Positions 21,877-32,121 of a stretch of DNA of 64,000 nt are shown here, one piece after another. The stretch's first letter is position 1, and the number at the start of each line of letters is the position of its first letter. Below the pieces are notes generated by a model. It saw only the letters and a program-made list of their open reading frames with translations. It was not told where the DNA came from and did not search any database. The translations under genes were made by a program, and so were the position numbers. This stretch comes from Luteimonas sp. YGD11-2 (GTDB taxonomy: Bacteria; Pseudomonadota; Gammaproteobacteria; Xanthomonadales; Xanthomonadaceae), in assembly GCF_004118975.1 (NCBI RefSeq), contig NZ_CP035376.1, positions 1-64,000 on the forward strand. Direction: 5' to 3'.

Positions 21877-22039
21877 TTCCCCCGCGAACGCCGGTCCGCA
21901 TCGCGTCGCCCGGCGCCGCCCGGGTGGACGCACCGGCAGGAGGTCCAACGCCGCCCGCGGGCCTGGGCGGCCACGGCGCACGCTGAACATGTTCAGGCGC
22001 GTCGCACCGGCTGAGACACCGCCGCGGCAGACTGCCGCG

Positions 22040-22336
22040 ATGAGTGCACCCGGACCCCACGGCAAGCCGCGCATTCCGGGCAGCGGCGCGATCAAGGGCC
22101 GCGGCTCGGCATCGTGGGTGGAGGGCCGCTTCGAGCGCCGCAGCGCGCAGGCCTGCCACGACGGCTGGGACAGCCTGCGCGAGGACGATCCGACGTTCCA
22201 GCCGGCGCCGCTGCGCACCCATGTCACCGAGGAAACCGCGCGCAGCATCATCAGCCGCAACCAGTCGCCGGATGTCGGGTTCAGCCAGTCGGTCAATCCA
22301 TACCGTGGCTGCGAGCACGGTTGGACATTTTACTAA
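22040..22336 (+). pseudogene. PA0069-family radical SAM protein, truncated by the accessory region
   Basis: Only the N-terminal 94 or so residues remain. They match the family in order: [38 protein letters not shown] and [11 protein letters not shown]. In intact members the next residues begin the CxxxCxxC iron-sulfur motif (GCxYCxAR). Here the frame instead reads WTFY and stops, so all Fe-S cysteines after the first are gone. Family members are about 350-370 residues. The break at about 22320 is therefore an insertion junction. The rest of the gene is not in this window. Confidence 0.88.
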
Positions 22337-22427
22337 CTGTTCAACGGCGATGATCGACCTATCTAATTGATTACATAGCCTTATTGACATTTATCTGTGA
22401 ACAGAACAGGCTGCTCCGAGCCTTCAT

Positions 22428-23705
22428 GTGAACACGGGTATGTACAACGCGTATGTTCAGAGAGCGGTTCCGTCGGCAGCCTTGCCCGCGGACTTGCAGC
22501 TGAGAGGGGTCGGTTGGCCAGCCGGAGGCCACTTTCTCGTCTCTGAGGTCAGCGGCGAACCGATTGATGCCGTGCTGAGATTCCTCCGACATCAATACGG
22601 CTCCAGAGTCACGACTGACTTCCGCAGGTCGGCACGAAGCGTTGAATCAGGTGTCTACGACCTGAAAGATTTCTTCGACTTCCTGGATGCGAGTGGCTTG
22701 GAGTTCGAGGAAGTCCGCAACACCCAGCTCGAGAACTACCTGTTCTCGATGATTTCGCGTGACTCGCCTACGACAGGCAGGGCCTACTCCCGGGAGACAG
22801 TGCGCCGCCGCGCTTCAACGATACGAAGCTTCTACCAGTGGGCCTCGGATCAAGGAATCACAAAGTACAGGCTGGATCTAGCTAGGATCGACGCTGTTGA
22901 ACGAGAGTTCCGCTCCAACTCAAATTATTTGTCCGCACCAAGGGCTCAGAAGCGGGACGCAAAAGTACGTTACATTCCGCGCGAAAAGCTGCGCCTTATC
23001 CTTGATGCGTGTGGACCACTAGTTGTTGATGCCCGCGCCGTCAAGGAAGGCACGACATCCCGCCTAAGGCTCATGTATGAATGTGCTCTGCAGGCTGGCC
23101 TAAGAAGGGCCGAGATCCCTCGCCTCACGGTTGCTGACGTGAGGGTTAGTTCGAGACTGGCTGCTGGGAGGGAGCTCCTCAATCGGGTGCCACTTGATGT
23201 GCTCGGCAAGGGCGCAAAAGTTCGGACGGTGATGTTTCCCGTTTGGATCATCGAGAACATCGCAAAGTACATTGATTGCGAGCGAGCCGAGGCAATAGCG
23301 TACAGACGCCACGCAGATCCGTCGTTCGAAGACCATGGCTTCGTGTTCGTACGCGAAGCCAGCGGCACTACTTGCGTTGGAGAGCCATTCGACGAGCGCT
23401 ACCTCAGCGGACCTATTCGGCAGATTCAGATGAAACTGGGGATCAGATACGGTATCTCTGATTCGGATCAGCCGTATCAAAGACGCTATGGCGTGCATGC
23501 ACTGCGTCACACCTATGCCCTCGTTGAATACTTCAGTCGCAAAGAGGCTGGTGACCCCGAACCTTGGCTATTTGTCCAGGCCCAGCTTGGTCACAGCGAT
23601 CTGTCGACCACCACAGGAATCTATCTCTCGTTAGCGCGCGAATACGAGTACGAGTTCGGCCAGCTCTTGAAATCAGGCCTTGATGAGTTGAAATCAAATG
23701 GCTAA
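22428..23705 (+). CDS. intA: Tyrosine recombinase IntA of the SE/Tn554-like module
   Basis: A 425-residue site-specific recombinase. The N-terminal SAM-like DNA-binding domain is in the first 130 residues (the DFFDFLDASGLEF region). The catalytic domain has Arg in GLRRAEIPRL, His/Arg in VHALRHTYAL, His in QLGHSDLSTTTGIYLS and the nucleophile Tyr in the same stretch, so it looks active. It overlaps tfp by 8 bases. The order intA-tfp-intB-srap is that of strand-biased circularizing integrative elements. The GTG start is uncertain; an ATG lies at 22440. Confidence 0.85.
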   Translation: MNTGMYNAYVQRAVPSAALPADLQLRGVGWPAGGHFLVSEVSGEPIDAVLRFLRHQYGSRVTTDFRRSARSVESGVYDLKDFFDFLDASGLEFEEVRNTQLENYLFSMISRDSPTTGRAYSRETVRRRASTIRSFYQWASDQGITKYRLDLARIDAVEREFRSNSNYLSAPRAQKRDAKVRYIPREKLRLILDACGPLVVDARAVKEGTTSRLRLMYECALQAGLRRAEIPRLTVADVRVSSRLAAGRELLNRVPLDVLGKGAKVRTVMFPVWIIENIAKYIDCERAEAIAYRRHADPSFEDHGFVFVREASGTTCVGEPFDERYLSGPIRQIQMKLGIRYGISDSDQPYQRRYGVHALRHTYALVEYFSRKEAGDPEPWLFVQAQLGHSDLSTTTGIYLSLAREYEYEFGQLLKSGLDELKSNG

Positions 23706-25512
23706 GAAGGGCCAGTCAAAGACGCGGTTTGCGCTGGACGCCGGAGAAACTGCGCAGCCAAACGCTAGCAATGAACTGCCACCTGGAGTCGCGCTGGAAG
23801 TCTTCCCCAGCATCCTTGCAATTACATTCGCTGATCAGCCAGGGATACGTTATGACGTGCGCGAGCTCGTCAAACTTGGGGGTCTCGCGCAGCCTGCTGC
23901 GAAGTCCATCGCACGAGTTCTTTCCTCAATGAAGGCCGGATCAAGTCGGCGAACAAAGTACAAGGATTTTAAGTACGGGTATCTTAAGTTTATCGACGAG
24001 TTAGATTACCCGCCTTCAGATTTAGGTAACCTAACCCAAGCACATGTAGGCGATTTCATCACGTGGCTTGGCTCGACAAGAAGTGCCCGCGATGGAGAAC
24101 CCCTGACGAAAGGGAATCGCATCCACAAGTTGGGGTGTCTAAAGGAGATGCTTCGCCGGCTTTCGAGAGACGATGCAGCCATCGATGTCTCTCTGCTTGT
24201 TCCGCCAAATCCTTGGGCTACCGAACTTTGTCGTCGTAGTGCTACAGAGCCCCTAACTACAGAACAGCTTCGCAGCCTTGTCCAGCATGTCGAGAACGCG
24301 CTGCAACCCATCATCGATTGGGCAGATAAAACCTTTCCCGCAAGCCCCCGAGAAGGCAACTCGCATGCATCGTCGGTCGCCGAGGCTTGGGAAGTACTCC
24401 AACACATAGTTGATGGCAGAGGCTATGTCCCGCAGAAGCACGAGCTGCGATCAGATGTATCCATATCGGGATACCTTCGCGACCCTGCATTCCTTGACCA
24501 CCTGGTCGCCCTTGCAGGACCAAACTCACGCCAAGCACATCTCGCGTACACCTATCTGCTGATCTTCACGGCCTTCAACGAGCAGCCCCTGCGAGATGTT
24601 GCACTTTGTAACATCGAGATTGAGGCGGTGATGGGGTTCAAACGAGTTCTTTTTGCTGCGGAGAAGAATCGATCGCTGGGAACCGTGCGGCGCGTGTTCC
24701 ATGACGATCCTGAGGACAGGCTATCCGTCTTTCGCGTTGTCGATGTCATGAAGCGCTGGACTTCTCTTCTTAGGGCGATTGCGCCAGCAGAGATGCAGGA
24801 CAAACTGTTCCTGTTCTTGCCTCGCAATCGAACATCGGCCTACCCCGTAGGAACCTTCTCAGATGTGGACACTATGGGCTCGACAGTGTTCCGGAACTGC
24901 ATGAGCACTTTGAGCAAAGAGCTCGGAGACAAGTACATCGGCCCGCGATCAATACGTGCGTCGGGCGCACAGATCATCGACGACATCACCAACGGTGATC
25001 TTCCAGTGGTAGCGATAGCGATGGGCCACGAGACAATCGTTACCACCAACAACTCCTACCGATCCTCAGCAATGCGAGATCGAGATCAGATGAAGCTGGC
25101 CGGTGTGATGCTGCATCGTGAGCGCTACCTTGCATCCAATGGAAAGGTTGATCCAAGAGGGGTGCGCGGAATGATTGAGACCACCGGCGCTACCCCCGGT
25201 TGGGTCTGCATTGACAACCTGTCAAGCCCAATTCCCGGTCAACGTGATGGCTTCCCGTGTACGGCGTATCCAGAATGCCCCGCATGTCCACACGCACAGC
25301 CGCATCCCAACCAGAGCTACTTCTTGGCGCGAGCGGTTCAGCTGTTCGGGAAGATTCAAGATGCTGTCGCGCGTCAAGGCCCTAAGGCCGCGCTGGCGCG
25401 CTATGGCCACTTGCTTCCGTACCTGGCGGCGGGCAGGGAGCGCATCAGAAGCACAGAGATTCAATCGCAAGCTGCCATGATGAAGCTATCTCCGCTGCCG
25501 GACCTTGATTAA
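23698..25512 (+). CDS. tfp: Tyrosine-recombinase-fold protein (Tfp) of the SE module
   Basis: A 604-residue protein with the tyrosine-recombinase fold but a degenerate catalytic set. The usual HxLRHT box reads RSIRASGAQ, lacking the histidine, while GHETIVTTNNSY keeps a Tyr region. The arginine region is PLRDVAL. The C-terminal part has a cluster of cysteines (FPCTAYPECPACPHAQPH), suggesting a zinc-binding tail. In SE elements this gene encodes a recombinase-fold partner without full activity. It overlaps intA and ends in a TAATG overlap with intB. Confidence 0.8.
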   Translation: MAKKGQSKTRFALDAGETAQPNASNELPPGVALEVFPSILAITFADQPGIRYDVRELVKLGGLAQPAAKSIARVLSSMKAGSSRRTKYKDFKYGYLKFIDELDYPPSDLGNLTQAHVGDFITWLGSTRSARDGEPLTKGNRIHKLGCLKEMLRRLSRDDAAIDVSLLVPPNPWATELCRRSATEPLTTEQLRSLVQHVENALQPIIDWADKTFPASPREGNSHASSVAEAWEVLQHIVDGRGYVPQKHELRSDVSISGYLRDPAFLDHLVALAGPNSRQAHLAYTYLLIFTAFNEQPLRDVALCNIEIEAVMGFKRVLFAAEKNRSLGTVRRVFHDDPEDRLSVFRVVDVMKRWTSLLRAIAPAEMQDKLFLFLPRNRTSAYPVGTFSDVDTMGSTVFRNCMSTLSKELGDKYIGPRSIRASGAQIIDDITNGDLPVVAIAMGHETIVTTNNSYRSSAMRDRDQMKLAGVMLHRERYLASNGKVDPRGVRGMIETTGATPGWVCIDNLSSPIPGQRDGFPCTAYPECPACPHAQPHPNQSYFLARAVQLFGKIQDAVARQGPKAALARYGHLLPYLAAGRERIRSTEIQSQAAMMKLSPLPDLD

Positions 25513-27599
25513 TGAAGAGGTCACGGCTAGCCACCACAAAGGAAAGCTACAGCCTCTTTGGAAGCAAATGCGGTGTAGGAGAGCGAGTTTGGGATCTGCC
25601 AAACAGCACGCCGGGCAGCAAGACTTACGCATCAAAGATCATCTGGGAAACTGCACTCCCGGACGGCACCTGTTTGACCGACAAGTGCAATCAGCAGCTC
25701 CTCTGGGATATGCAGTTATTCATCGTCAGCCGGGTTAAAGACCCCCGAGGAGTAGCGCAGGCGAGCGCGGCTACCTGTGGTGCCGATGGTCGAGCGCTAC
25801 GCGTGCTTGCACGCTGGATGAACCATAGAGGCCTAACCAGAATCACAGACATCACCACAAGTTTGACCTGGGACTATGTGGACTACTTATTGATGGAGCG
25901 CCAAGCCCGAAATGCAGAAAAATCTCGCGAGCAGAGGACCGCTAGGCAAGGAGCGTCTTCTAAGTTCAATGGTCTGAGTCACAGCACGGTTTGGCGGGAT
26001 GTCAACATTCTGCCGCTATTGTTCCGGCAGCGCGAGGCAATGAAGGCGCTAGGTGGCGGGGCACTGGAGAGCGTGCCCTATGACGGGCGCAGCACGCTCG
26101 CTGTCGTTCGTGAGGACATTGGTCTGCGGCGGGACGGGCGCTTGATGCCTATTCCAGATGATGTGGCGGTGCCAGTACTCAACGCATCGGCCCGCCTCCT
26201 CGGTGTGCCCTCTCGGGATATTATCTCGCTACAAAAGATTCATGATGATGTGGCCTCGTTGGGCCCGGGGCAGGATCGCATCGATGCGTACCACCGGAAT
26301 CGACAGCGCATCCTGGATTTCGAGTTCGGGATCCGAGAGAACGAGAAGCGGCCATGGCACAAGCCAATCACACCGCACACCAGAGTGATGCGCGACGGAC
26401 GTAGCGTTCACATTAAAGAGATTCAGGCGTTACGCCGCTTGATAGTTTCGCTGCAGACCGCCTGCGTGATTGTGCTGCAAGGACTGACCGGACTGCGCGC
26501 GCATGAGCTTATTGGCATCGAGGTTGAGGAGGAACTGGTGGATGGCCTGCCAAGCTGCGTGACGTCAGATTGCAGTGGCTCAGGCGATATACGGCGCTAC
26601 TACCTTACCGGACGAACCCACAAGGGGAGGGCGCGGGATGAGAAATGGCTGCTGGGCGCGTCTCTGGAAGGATCAGGATACGTCCCTCTGCCGGTGCAAG
26701 CGTTGCTGGTACTCCACGAACTGAACTCGCCATGGCGCAAGCTCGGCCAGACGAAGTCGCTGTTGATTACGTTCTCTTCGACTCGAGGATTGCCACGCCG
26801 TGCAGAGTCTGTAGGGTCGATGACCGTCTCGGCACTCAGCGTGCTGCAGAAGGAGTTCGTCGCCGAATGGGTAGATCTCACAGCTGCTAGCGATCAGTCG
26901 AAGATCGATTTTGAGAATGGCGACGCCCTCCGCCCACATCGATGGCGCACGACCTTTGCCATGTTTGTGATGCGAGTATCACCAAAGCTCATTCCAGCGC
27001 TTAGCGACCATTACAAGCACTTGAACGCCACGGTGACGGAGGCCGGCTACATCGGGACAAATCCCGCACTTCGCGATGAGATGGCATCAGCCAGGGCCCA
27101 GGCCTCCGCAGAAAGTTTGCTGCGCATGACGGATGAGAGGAGCCCTCTCATCGGGCGTGGGGCGAAGCTGTTCAGGAAGCACTCTAGGGAACTTGTTGCT
27201 GCTATAGCCAGGCAACCCGGAAAAACACAGTTTGAGCGGACGCTCTCGTACGTGGAGAGGTTGGAGCTCTACTTATACGATGCGGCTATAGGTCAGTGCT
27301 TATCGTCCTTTGCTCCGTCTCTTTCTTTCTGTAACAAGCTAGCTGGCTACGCTGGCCCGCTACGACCCTTCCCAAAGGACGAATTCAGAACTACATCGAA
27401 CTGCATCAAGTGCGAGCTGCTTGTTGTATCGCAGGATCACGAGCCCTACTTCGCAGATCGAGTACGCAAGTATGAAGAGATGCTAATCCAGAACTCTGAG
27501 ACTGATGAACCGACCTACCACCGCCATCTGAAGCAGCGCCTCAAGCAGGCTCGTCAGATGAGAGGTCTGATAGCGAATCCTAAAAAGGAATCGGAATGA
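25512..27599 (+). CDS. intB: Large tyrosine recombinase IntB of the SE/Tn554-like module
   Basis: A 695-residue recombinase with the active-site Arg in LTGLRAHELIGIE, His/Arg in RPHRWRTTFAM, and the nucleophile Tyr region HLNATVTEAGYIG. The large N-terminal extension and Cys-containing C-terminal tail (TTSNCIKCELLVV) match TnpB-type recombinases of the Tn554 group. The start codon overlaps the tfp stop and its own stop overlaps srap, so the four genes form one translationally coupled unit. Confidence 0.82.
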   Translation: MKRSRLATTKESYSLFGSKCGVGERVWDLPNSTPGSKTYASKIIWETALPDGTCLTDKCNQQLLWDMQLFIVSRVKDPRGVAQASAATCGADGRALRVLARWMNHRGLTRITDITTSLTWDYVDYLLMERQARNAEKSREQRTARQGASSKFNGLSHSTVWRDVNILPLLFRQREAMKALGGGALESVPYDGRSTLAVVREDIGLRRDGRLMPIPDDVAVPVLNASARLLGVPSRDIISLQKIHDDVASLGPGQDRIDAYHRNRQRILDFEFGIRENEKRPWHKPITPHTRVMRDGRSVHIKEIQALRRLIVSLQTACVIVLQGLTGLRAHELIGIEVEEELVDGLPSCVTSDCSGSGDIRRYYLTGRTHKGRARDEKWLLGASLEGSGYVPLPVQALLVLHELNSPWRKLGQTKSLLITFSSTRGLPRRAESVGSMTVSALSVLQKEFVAEWVDLTAASDQSKIDFENGDALRPHRWRTTFAMFVMRVSPKLIPALSDHYKHLNATVTEAGYIGTNPALRDEMASARAQASAESLLRMTDERSPLIGRGAKLFRKHSRELVAAIARQPGKTQFERTLSYVERLELYLYDAAIGQCLSSFAPSLSFCNKLAGYAGPLRPFPKDEFRTTSNCIKCELLVVSQDHEPYFADRVRKYEEMLIQNSETDEPTYHRHLKQRLKQARQMRGLIANPKKESE

Positions 27600-28021
27600 C
27601 TGGCAACGACAGTGCTCGGGCAGACTTTCTGGCTGCGCTTGGTAGATTGCGTCAGTCCAAGCCCACTCATCCCGACCTCATTCTCATGGCGGAGAAGGGC
27701 CTGCTGAAGATCTCACCAGCTTCAGTAGCGAAGGAAGCTCGGCGCAGCCGAACCCTGATCGGAATGGAGGGCTGCAAGTATCCTGATATCAGGCGAGAAG
27801 TGCTTGCATCGAAGGATCAAAGCCCGCTCCAGATCAAGAGATCTCAAGCGTTGAAGGCGATGTCGGATGAGGTCAAAAGGCTGAAGAGTGCAATCCAGGT
27901 AAAGGACACTGCGCTCGCCGTTGCCCGACTCAAGATCGCTGAGCTTGAGAGGCGACTTCAGGAACACGAGCCTCTTGATCCAAAAGTCGTGCCAATCAGA
28001 AGAAGTAGACAGGGCGGCTAG
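27596..28021 (+). CDS. srap: Small auxiliary recombination protein (srap/TnpC-like)
   Basis: A 141-residue protein that follows intB with an ATGA overlap. It is helical, and residues 85-125 form a probable coiled coil (LKAMSDEVKRLKSAI, LAVARLKIAELERRL). Tn554 TnpC and the SE-associated recombination auxiliary protein have the same size, position and helical character. This gene is unrelated to the SRAP peptidase family found elsewhere in the window despite the similar name. Identification is mainly from context. Confidence 0.72.
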   Translation: MTGNDSARADFLAALGRLRQSKPTHPDLILMAEKGLLKISPASVAKEARRSRTLIGMEGCKYPDIRREVLASKDQSPLQIKRSQALKAMSDEVKRLKSAIQVKDTALAVARLKIAELERRLQEHEPLDPKVVPIRRSRQGG

Positions 28022-28119
28022 CCCTTCGAGAATCTGGCGACGTCCATCTCTGGGCTAGCCTGCCAATGAGACCGCCTATGCCGTAGCATCCCCCCGATGC
28101 TGGATGCAGGGGCCCAGGG

Positions 28120-30516
28120 GTGAACAACACAGCGAGTAGCACGCTTTTGACCGAGGCGGACACGTGCCGAGAACTGGTGACACCCCAGATTCAGCAGGCT
28201 GGCTGGTCCAGCGCGCCGTATAGTATCGGCGAGCAGCACCAGATCACCGACGGCCGAATCCTCCTGATCGGCGGCAAAGCCCGACGTGCCAAGCAGCGCC
28301 GGGCGGATTACCTGCTCTACTACCGGCGCGACTTCCCAATTGCCGTCGTGGAGGCCAAGGAGGCCGGTCTGCCGGCCGAGAACGGCGTCCAGCAGGCACG
28401 CGAGTACGCGCAGTTGCTGGGCCTGCGTTTCGCCTACGCGACCAACGGCCGCCGCATCATTGAAATCGACTACACGACCGGCACAGAGCGCGAGGTCGAT
28501 CGCTACGCCACGCCCGAGGAGCTGTGGGCGCGCCTGAACGGTGCGAACGGGCTTCCGGCGGCGGCGCAGGCGCAATGGCTGGAGCCCTACAACCTCACGT
28601 CCGGCAAGATCCCCCGCTACTACCAGGACGCGGCCATCCGCAGCGTGGTCGAGGCCATCCTGTCCGGTCAGAAGCGGGTGCTGGCGACCTTGGCCACCGG
28701 TACCGGCAAGACCAGCGTCGCCTTCCAGGTGTGCTGGAAGCTCTGGAACAGCCGCTGGAACCGCAGCGGCGAGTACCGCCGCCCGAAGATCCTGTTCCTG
28801 GCCGATCGCAACATCCTGGTCGATGATCCCAAGGACAAGGACTTCATCCACTTTGGCGATGCCCGCCACAAGATCACCGGCGCCGATCCCAGCCAGGCGC
28901 GGGACATGTACTTCGGCATCTACCAGGCCCTGACCACATCCAGCGAGGACGTGTTCCGGCAGTACGCCCCGGATTTCTTCGACCTGATCGTCATCGACGA
29001 GTGTCACCGCGGCTCTGCCCGCGACAGCAGCAGCTGGCGCAAGGTGCTGGACTACTTCTCGGCGGCCACGCACTTCGGCATGACCGCCACCCCACTGCGC
29101 GAGGAATCCCGCGACAGTTACGAGTACTTCGGCAACCCCGTCTATACCTACAGCCTGCGACAGGGCATCGAGGACGGCTTCCTCGCGCCCTACCGGGTGC
29201 ATCGCGTCATCACCACGGCCGATGCTGCCGGTTGGCGTCCGAACCGCGACGAACTGGACCGTTACGGCCGCGAGATTCCGGACGAGGAATACCAGACCAA
29301 GGACTTCGAGCGGGTCGTGGCCCTGCGTGCGCGCACCCAGGCAATGGCCAGGCACCTGTCCGACTTCATGCGCGGTACCGACCGCTTCGCCAAGACCATC
29401 GTCTTCTGCGTGGACCAGGAGCACGCGGCCGAGATGCGACAGGCGCTGGTGAACCTCAACGCCGACCTCGTGCGCGACTACCCGGATTACGTGTGCCGCG
29501 TGACCGCGGACGAGGGCGCCATCGGCCTTGCCCACCTGCACAAGTTCAAGGATGTCGATGAACCGACGCCCGTCATCCTGACCACGTCCCAGCTGCTGAC
29601 CACCGGCGTGGATGCCGAGATGGTCAAGAACGTGGTGCTGGCCCGGGTCGTCGGCTCGCGGCCGGAGTTCAAGCAGATCATCGGCCGCGGCACCCGCCTG
29701 CGCGTGGACTACGGCAAGGAGTTCTTCAACATCATCGACTTCACCGGCACCGCGACCCAGCACTTTGCGGACCCGGACTTCGACGGCGAGCCGGCGCGCA
29801 TCGAGCAGGTCACCATCGACGATGAAGGCGAGGTGGTCGAGAAGGAACTGAGCGAGACCGACCCACCGCCCGAGTACCCGGAAGTCGAATCCGAGGACGA
29901 TCCGGAAATCGCCGGCGTCATCAGTGAGGAATCCGACGAACCGCGCAAGTTCTACGTGGACGGCGGCAAGGTCGAAGTCATTGGCCATCTGGTCTACGAC
30001 CTGGATGCCGACGGCAAGAAGCTCCAGGTGGTGCGCTACACCGAGTATTCGGCCCGGACCGTGCGCTCGCTGTTCCCGAACCGCGACGAGCTGAAGTCGA
30101 AGTGGGCCAGCCCGGACACCCGCATCGAGGTGCTGCGCGAGCTAGCCGAGCGCCACATCAGCTTCGACGAGCTGGTGGCCTCGACCGGCCATCAGGACGC
30201 CGACGCCTTCGACCTGCTCTGCCACCTGGCGTGGAACGCGCCGCTCCTGACCCGTCGCCAGCGCGCCGAGCAGGCGCGCAAGCACGCCGAAGACCAGTTT
30301 TCGAAGTACGGCGACACCGCCCGCGATATCCTGCGTCTGCTGCTCGACCGTTACGTCGAGCGCGGCGTGATCCAGTTCAACCGCCTGTCGGACCTGTTGA
30401 AGGTGGACCCCTTTGACCGCTACGGCACCCCTTCCGAAATCGCAGACCGCCACTTCGGCGGCGTGCCCGCCTTGCGCGAGGCCGTCACCCGACTACAGGC
30501 GACGCTGTACCAGTAA
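28120..30516 (+). CDS. hsdR: Type I restriction enzyme R subunit (EcoEI type)
   Basis: The motor and nuclease subunit of a type I restriction system. It starts at GTG 28120. The 798-residue protein has an N-terminal nuclease domain (RRADYLLYY and FPIAVVEAKEAG give the D...ExK pattern). The SF2 helicase has Walker A TGTGKT (about residue 197), DECH at about 292 and MTATPLRE, then an EcoEI-like C-terminal domain. It is followed 12 bases later by hsdM and then hsdS. High GC compared with the recombinase genes beside it suggests a different source. Confidence 0.93.
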   Translation: MNNTASSTLLTEADTCRELVTPQIQQAGWSSAPYSIGEQHQITDGRILLIGGKARRAKQRRADYLLYYRRDFPIAVVEAKEAGLPAENGVQQAREYAQLLGLRFAYATNGRRIIEIDYTTGTEREVDRYATPEELWARLNGANGLPAAAQAQWLEPYNLTSGKIPRYYQDAAIRSVVEAILSGQKRVLATLATGTGKTSVAFQVCWKLWNSRWNRSGEYRRPKILFLADRNILVDDPKDKDFIHFGDARHKITGADPSQARDMYFGIYQALTTSSEDVFRQYAPDFFDLIVIDECHRGSARDSSSWRKVLDYFSAATHFGMTATPLREESRDSYEYFGNPVYTYSLRQGIEDGFLAPYRVHRVITTADAAGWRPNRDELDRYGREIPDEEYQTKDFERVVALRARTQAMARHLSDFMRGTDRFAKTIVFCVDQEHAAEMRQALVNLNADLVRDYPDYVCRVTADEGAIGLAHLHKFKDVDEPTPVILTTSQLLTTGVDAEMVKNVVLARVVGSRPEFKQIIGRGTRLRVDYGKEFFNIIDFTGTATQHFADPDFDGEPARIEQVTIDDEGEVVEKELSETDPPPEYPEVESEDDPEIAGVISEESDEPRKFYVDGGKVEVIGHLVYDLDADGKKLQVVRYTEYSARTVRSLFPNRDELKSKWASPDTRIEVLRELAERHISFDELVASTGHQDADAFDLLCHLAWNAPLLTRRQRAEQARKHAEDQFSKYGDTARDILRLLLDRYVERGVIQFNRLSDLLKVDPFDRYGTPSEIADRHFGGVPALREAVTRLQATLYQ

Positions 30517-30528
30517 GCAGAACGCGTA

Positions 30529-32121
30529 ATGCCCCGTACCAAGAAGACCAAACCTGCCCAGACGACCGCCCAGCAGCTGTCCGCCCTCATCAAGTCCGTG
30601 CGCCAGATTCTGCGCAAGGACAAGGGACTCAACGGCGATGCCGACCGCTTGCCGCTGCTCACCTGGGTGATGTTCCTGAAGTTCCTCGATGACCTGGAAA
30701 CACGCAAGGCGGACGAGGCCGCGATGGACGGGCGCGACTACGATCCGCTGATCGAACCCCCATACCGCTGGCGCGACTGGGCTGCGCGTCCGGACGGTAT
30801 CAATGGCGATGAGCTGCTGGCATTCCTGAGCCAGGACAAGGCGCCCGGACCGGACGGCAAGCGCCGGGCCGGTCTGTTCGCCTACTTGCGCTCGTTGGCC
30901 GACCGCGAGGCCAACGGCGGCCAGCGTCGCGTCATTTCCAACGTGTTCAAGGGCGTGCAGAACCGCATGGTCAGCGGTTACCTGCTGCGCGACGTGCTTA
31001 ACAAGATCAACCAGATCCACTTCAGCAGCAGCGAGGAGATCCACACCCTCTCGCACCTCTATGAATCGATGCTGCGCGAGATGCGCGACGCTGCCGGAGA
31101 TTCGGGCGAGTTCTACACCCCGCGCCCGGTGGTACGCTTCATGGTGCAGGTCACCGACCCGAAGCTGGGTGAAACCGTGCTCGACCCAGCCTGCGGCACC
31201 GGCGGCTTCCTGGTCGAGGCCTTCGATCACCTCAACCAGCAGGTCAAGGGCGACACGAAGCAGCGCGAGCTGTTGCACCAGGCCACCGTGTACGGCCAGG
31301 AGGCCAAGCCGCTGCCGTACATGCTGGCCGAGATGAACCTGCTGCTGCACGGGCTGGAGGCCCCGCAAATCGCCTACGGCAACACGCTGGCGCAGCGGCT
31401 GAACGAGATTGGCCACAACCAGCGCGTGGACGTGATCCTGACCAACCCGCCCTTCGGCGGCGAGGAAGAAGCCGGCATCAAGGCCAACTTCCCGCCCAAC
31501 CTGCAGACGAGTGAAACCGCGCTGCTGTTCCTGCAGTACATCATGCGCATGCTGCGCCACAAGGATGCGCCGGTACCGGCCCACGGCCGCCTGCGCAAGG
31601 CCGGGCGCGCCGAGCGCGGCGGCCGTGCCGCCGTGGTGGTGCCCAATGGCACCCTGTTTGGCGACGGCGTGGCTGCGCTGATCAAGGAGCAGCTGCTCAA
31701 GGACTTCAACCTGCACACCATCGTGCGCCTGCCGCAGGGCGTATTCGCGCCCTATACGGACATTCCGGCCAACCTGCTGTTCTTCGAGCGCGGCGGTCCG
31801 ACCAAAAATATCTGGTACTACGAGATTCCGCTGCCGGAAGGACGCAAGAAGTACTCCAAGACCGCGCCCATGCAGTTCGAAGAGTTTGCCGATTGTCTGA
31901 TGTGGTGGAAGAAGCGCAAGGAGGGGCCGCAGGCGTGGAAGGTAAAGGCGACCGAGATCGCCAAGCGCGGCTACAACCTGGACCTGAAGAACCCCAATGC
32001 GAAGCGGGGCGCCGAGCATGTGCCGCCGGCGGAGTTGATCGCGAGGATGCGGGAGCATGAAGGCAGTGTCATGCGGCTGCTTTCTGAAATGGATCAGATC
32101 GTAGGCGAGGCGCTGCGGTGA
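30529..32121 (+). CDS. hsdM: Type I restriction-modification N6-adenine methylase, M subunit
   Basis: Modifies adenines at the site chosen by HsdS. The 530-residue protein has the helical HsdM N-terminal domain. The S-adenosylmethionine-binding motif is DPACGTGGFL (about residue 219) and the catalytic motif IV is NPPFGG (about residue 305). It overlaps hsdS by 4 bases, typical of type I operons. Confidence 0.95.
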   Translation: MPRTKKTKPAQTTAQQLSALIKSVRQILRKDKGLNGDADRLPLLTWVMFLKFLDDLETRKADEAAMDGRDYDPLIEPPYRWRDWAARPDGINGDELLAFLSQDKAPGPDGKRRAGLFAYLRSLADREANGGQRRVISNVFKGVQNRMVSGYLLRDVLNKINQIHFSSSEEIHTLSHLYESMLREMRDAAGDSGEFYTPRPVVRFMVQVTDPKLGETVLDPACGTGGFLVEAFDHLNQQVKGDTKQRELLHQATVYGQEAKPLPYMLAEMNLLLHGLEAPQIAYGNTLAQRLNEIGHNQRVDVILTNPPFGGEEEAGIKANFPPNLQTSETALLFLQYIMRMLRHKDAPVPAHGRLRKAGRAERGGRAAVVVPNGTLFGDGVAALIKEQLLKDFNLHTIVRLPQGVFAPYTDIPANLLFFERGGPTKNIWYYEIPLPEGRKKYSKTAPMQFEEFADCLMWWKKRKEGPQAWKVKATEIAKRGYNLDLKNPNAKRGAEHVPPAELIARMREHEGSVMRLLSEMDQIVGEALR

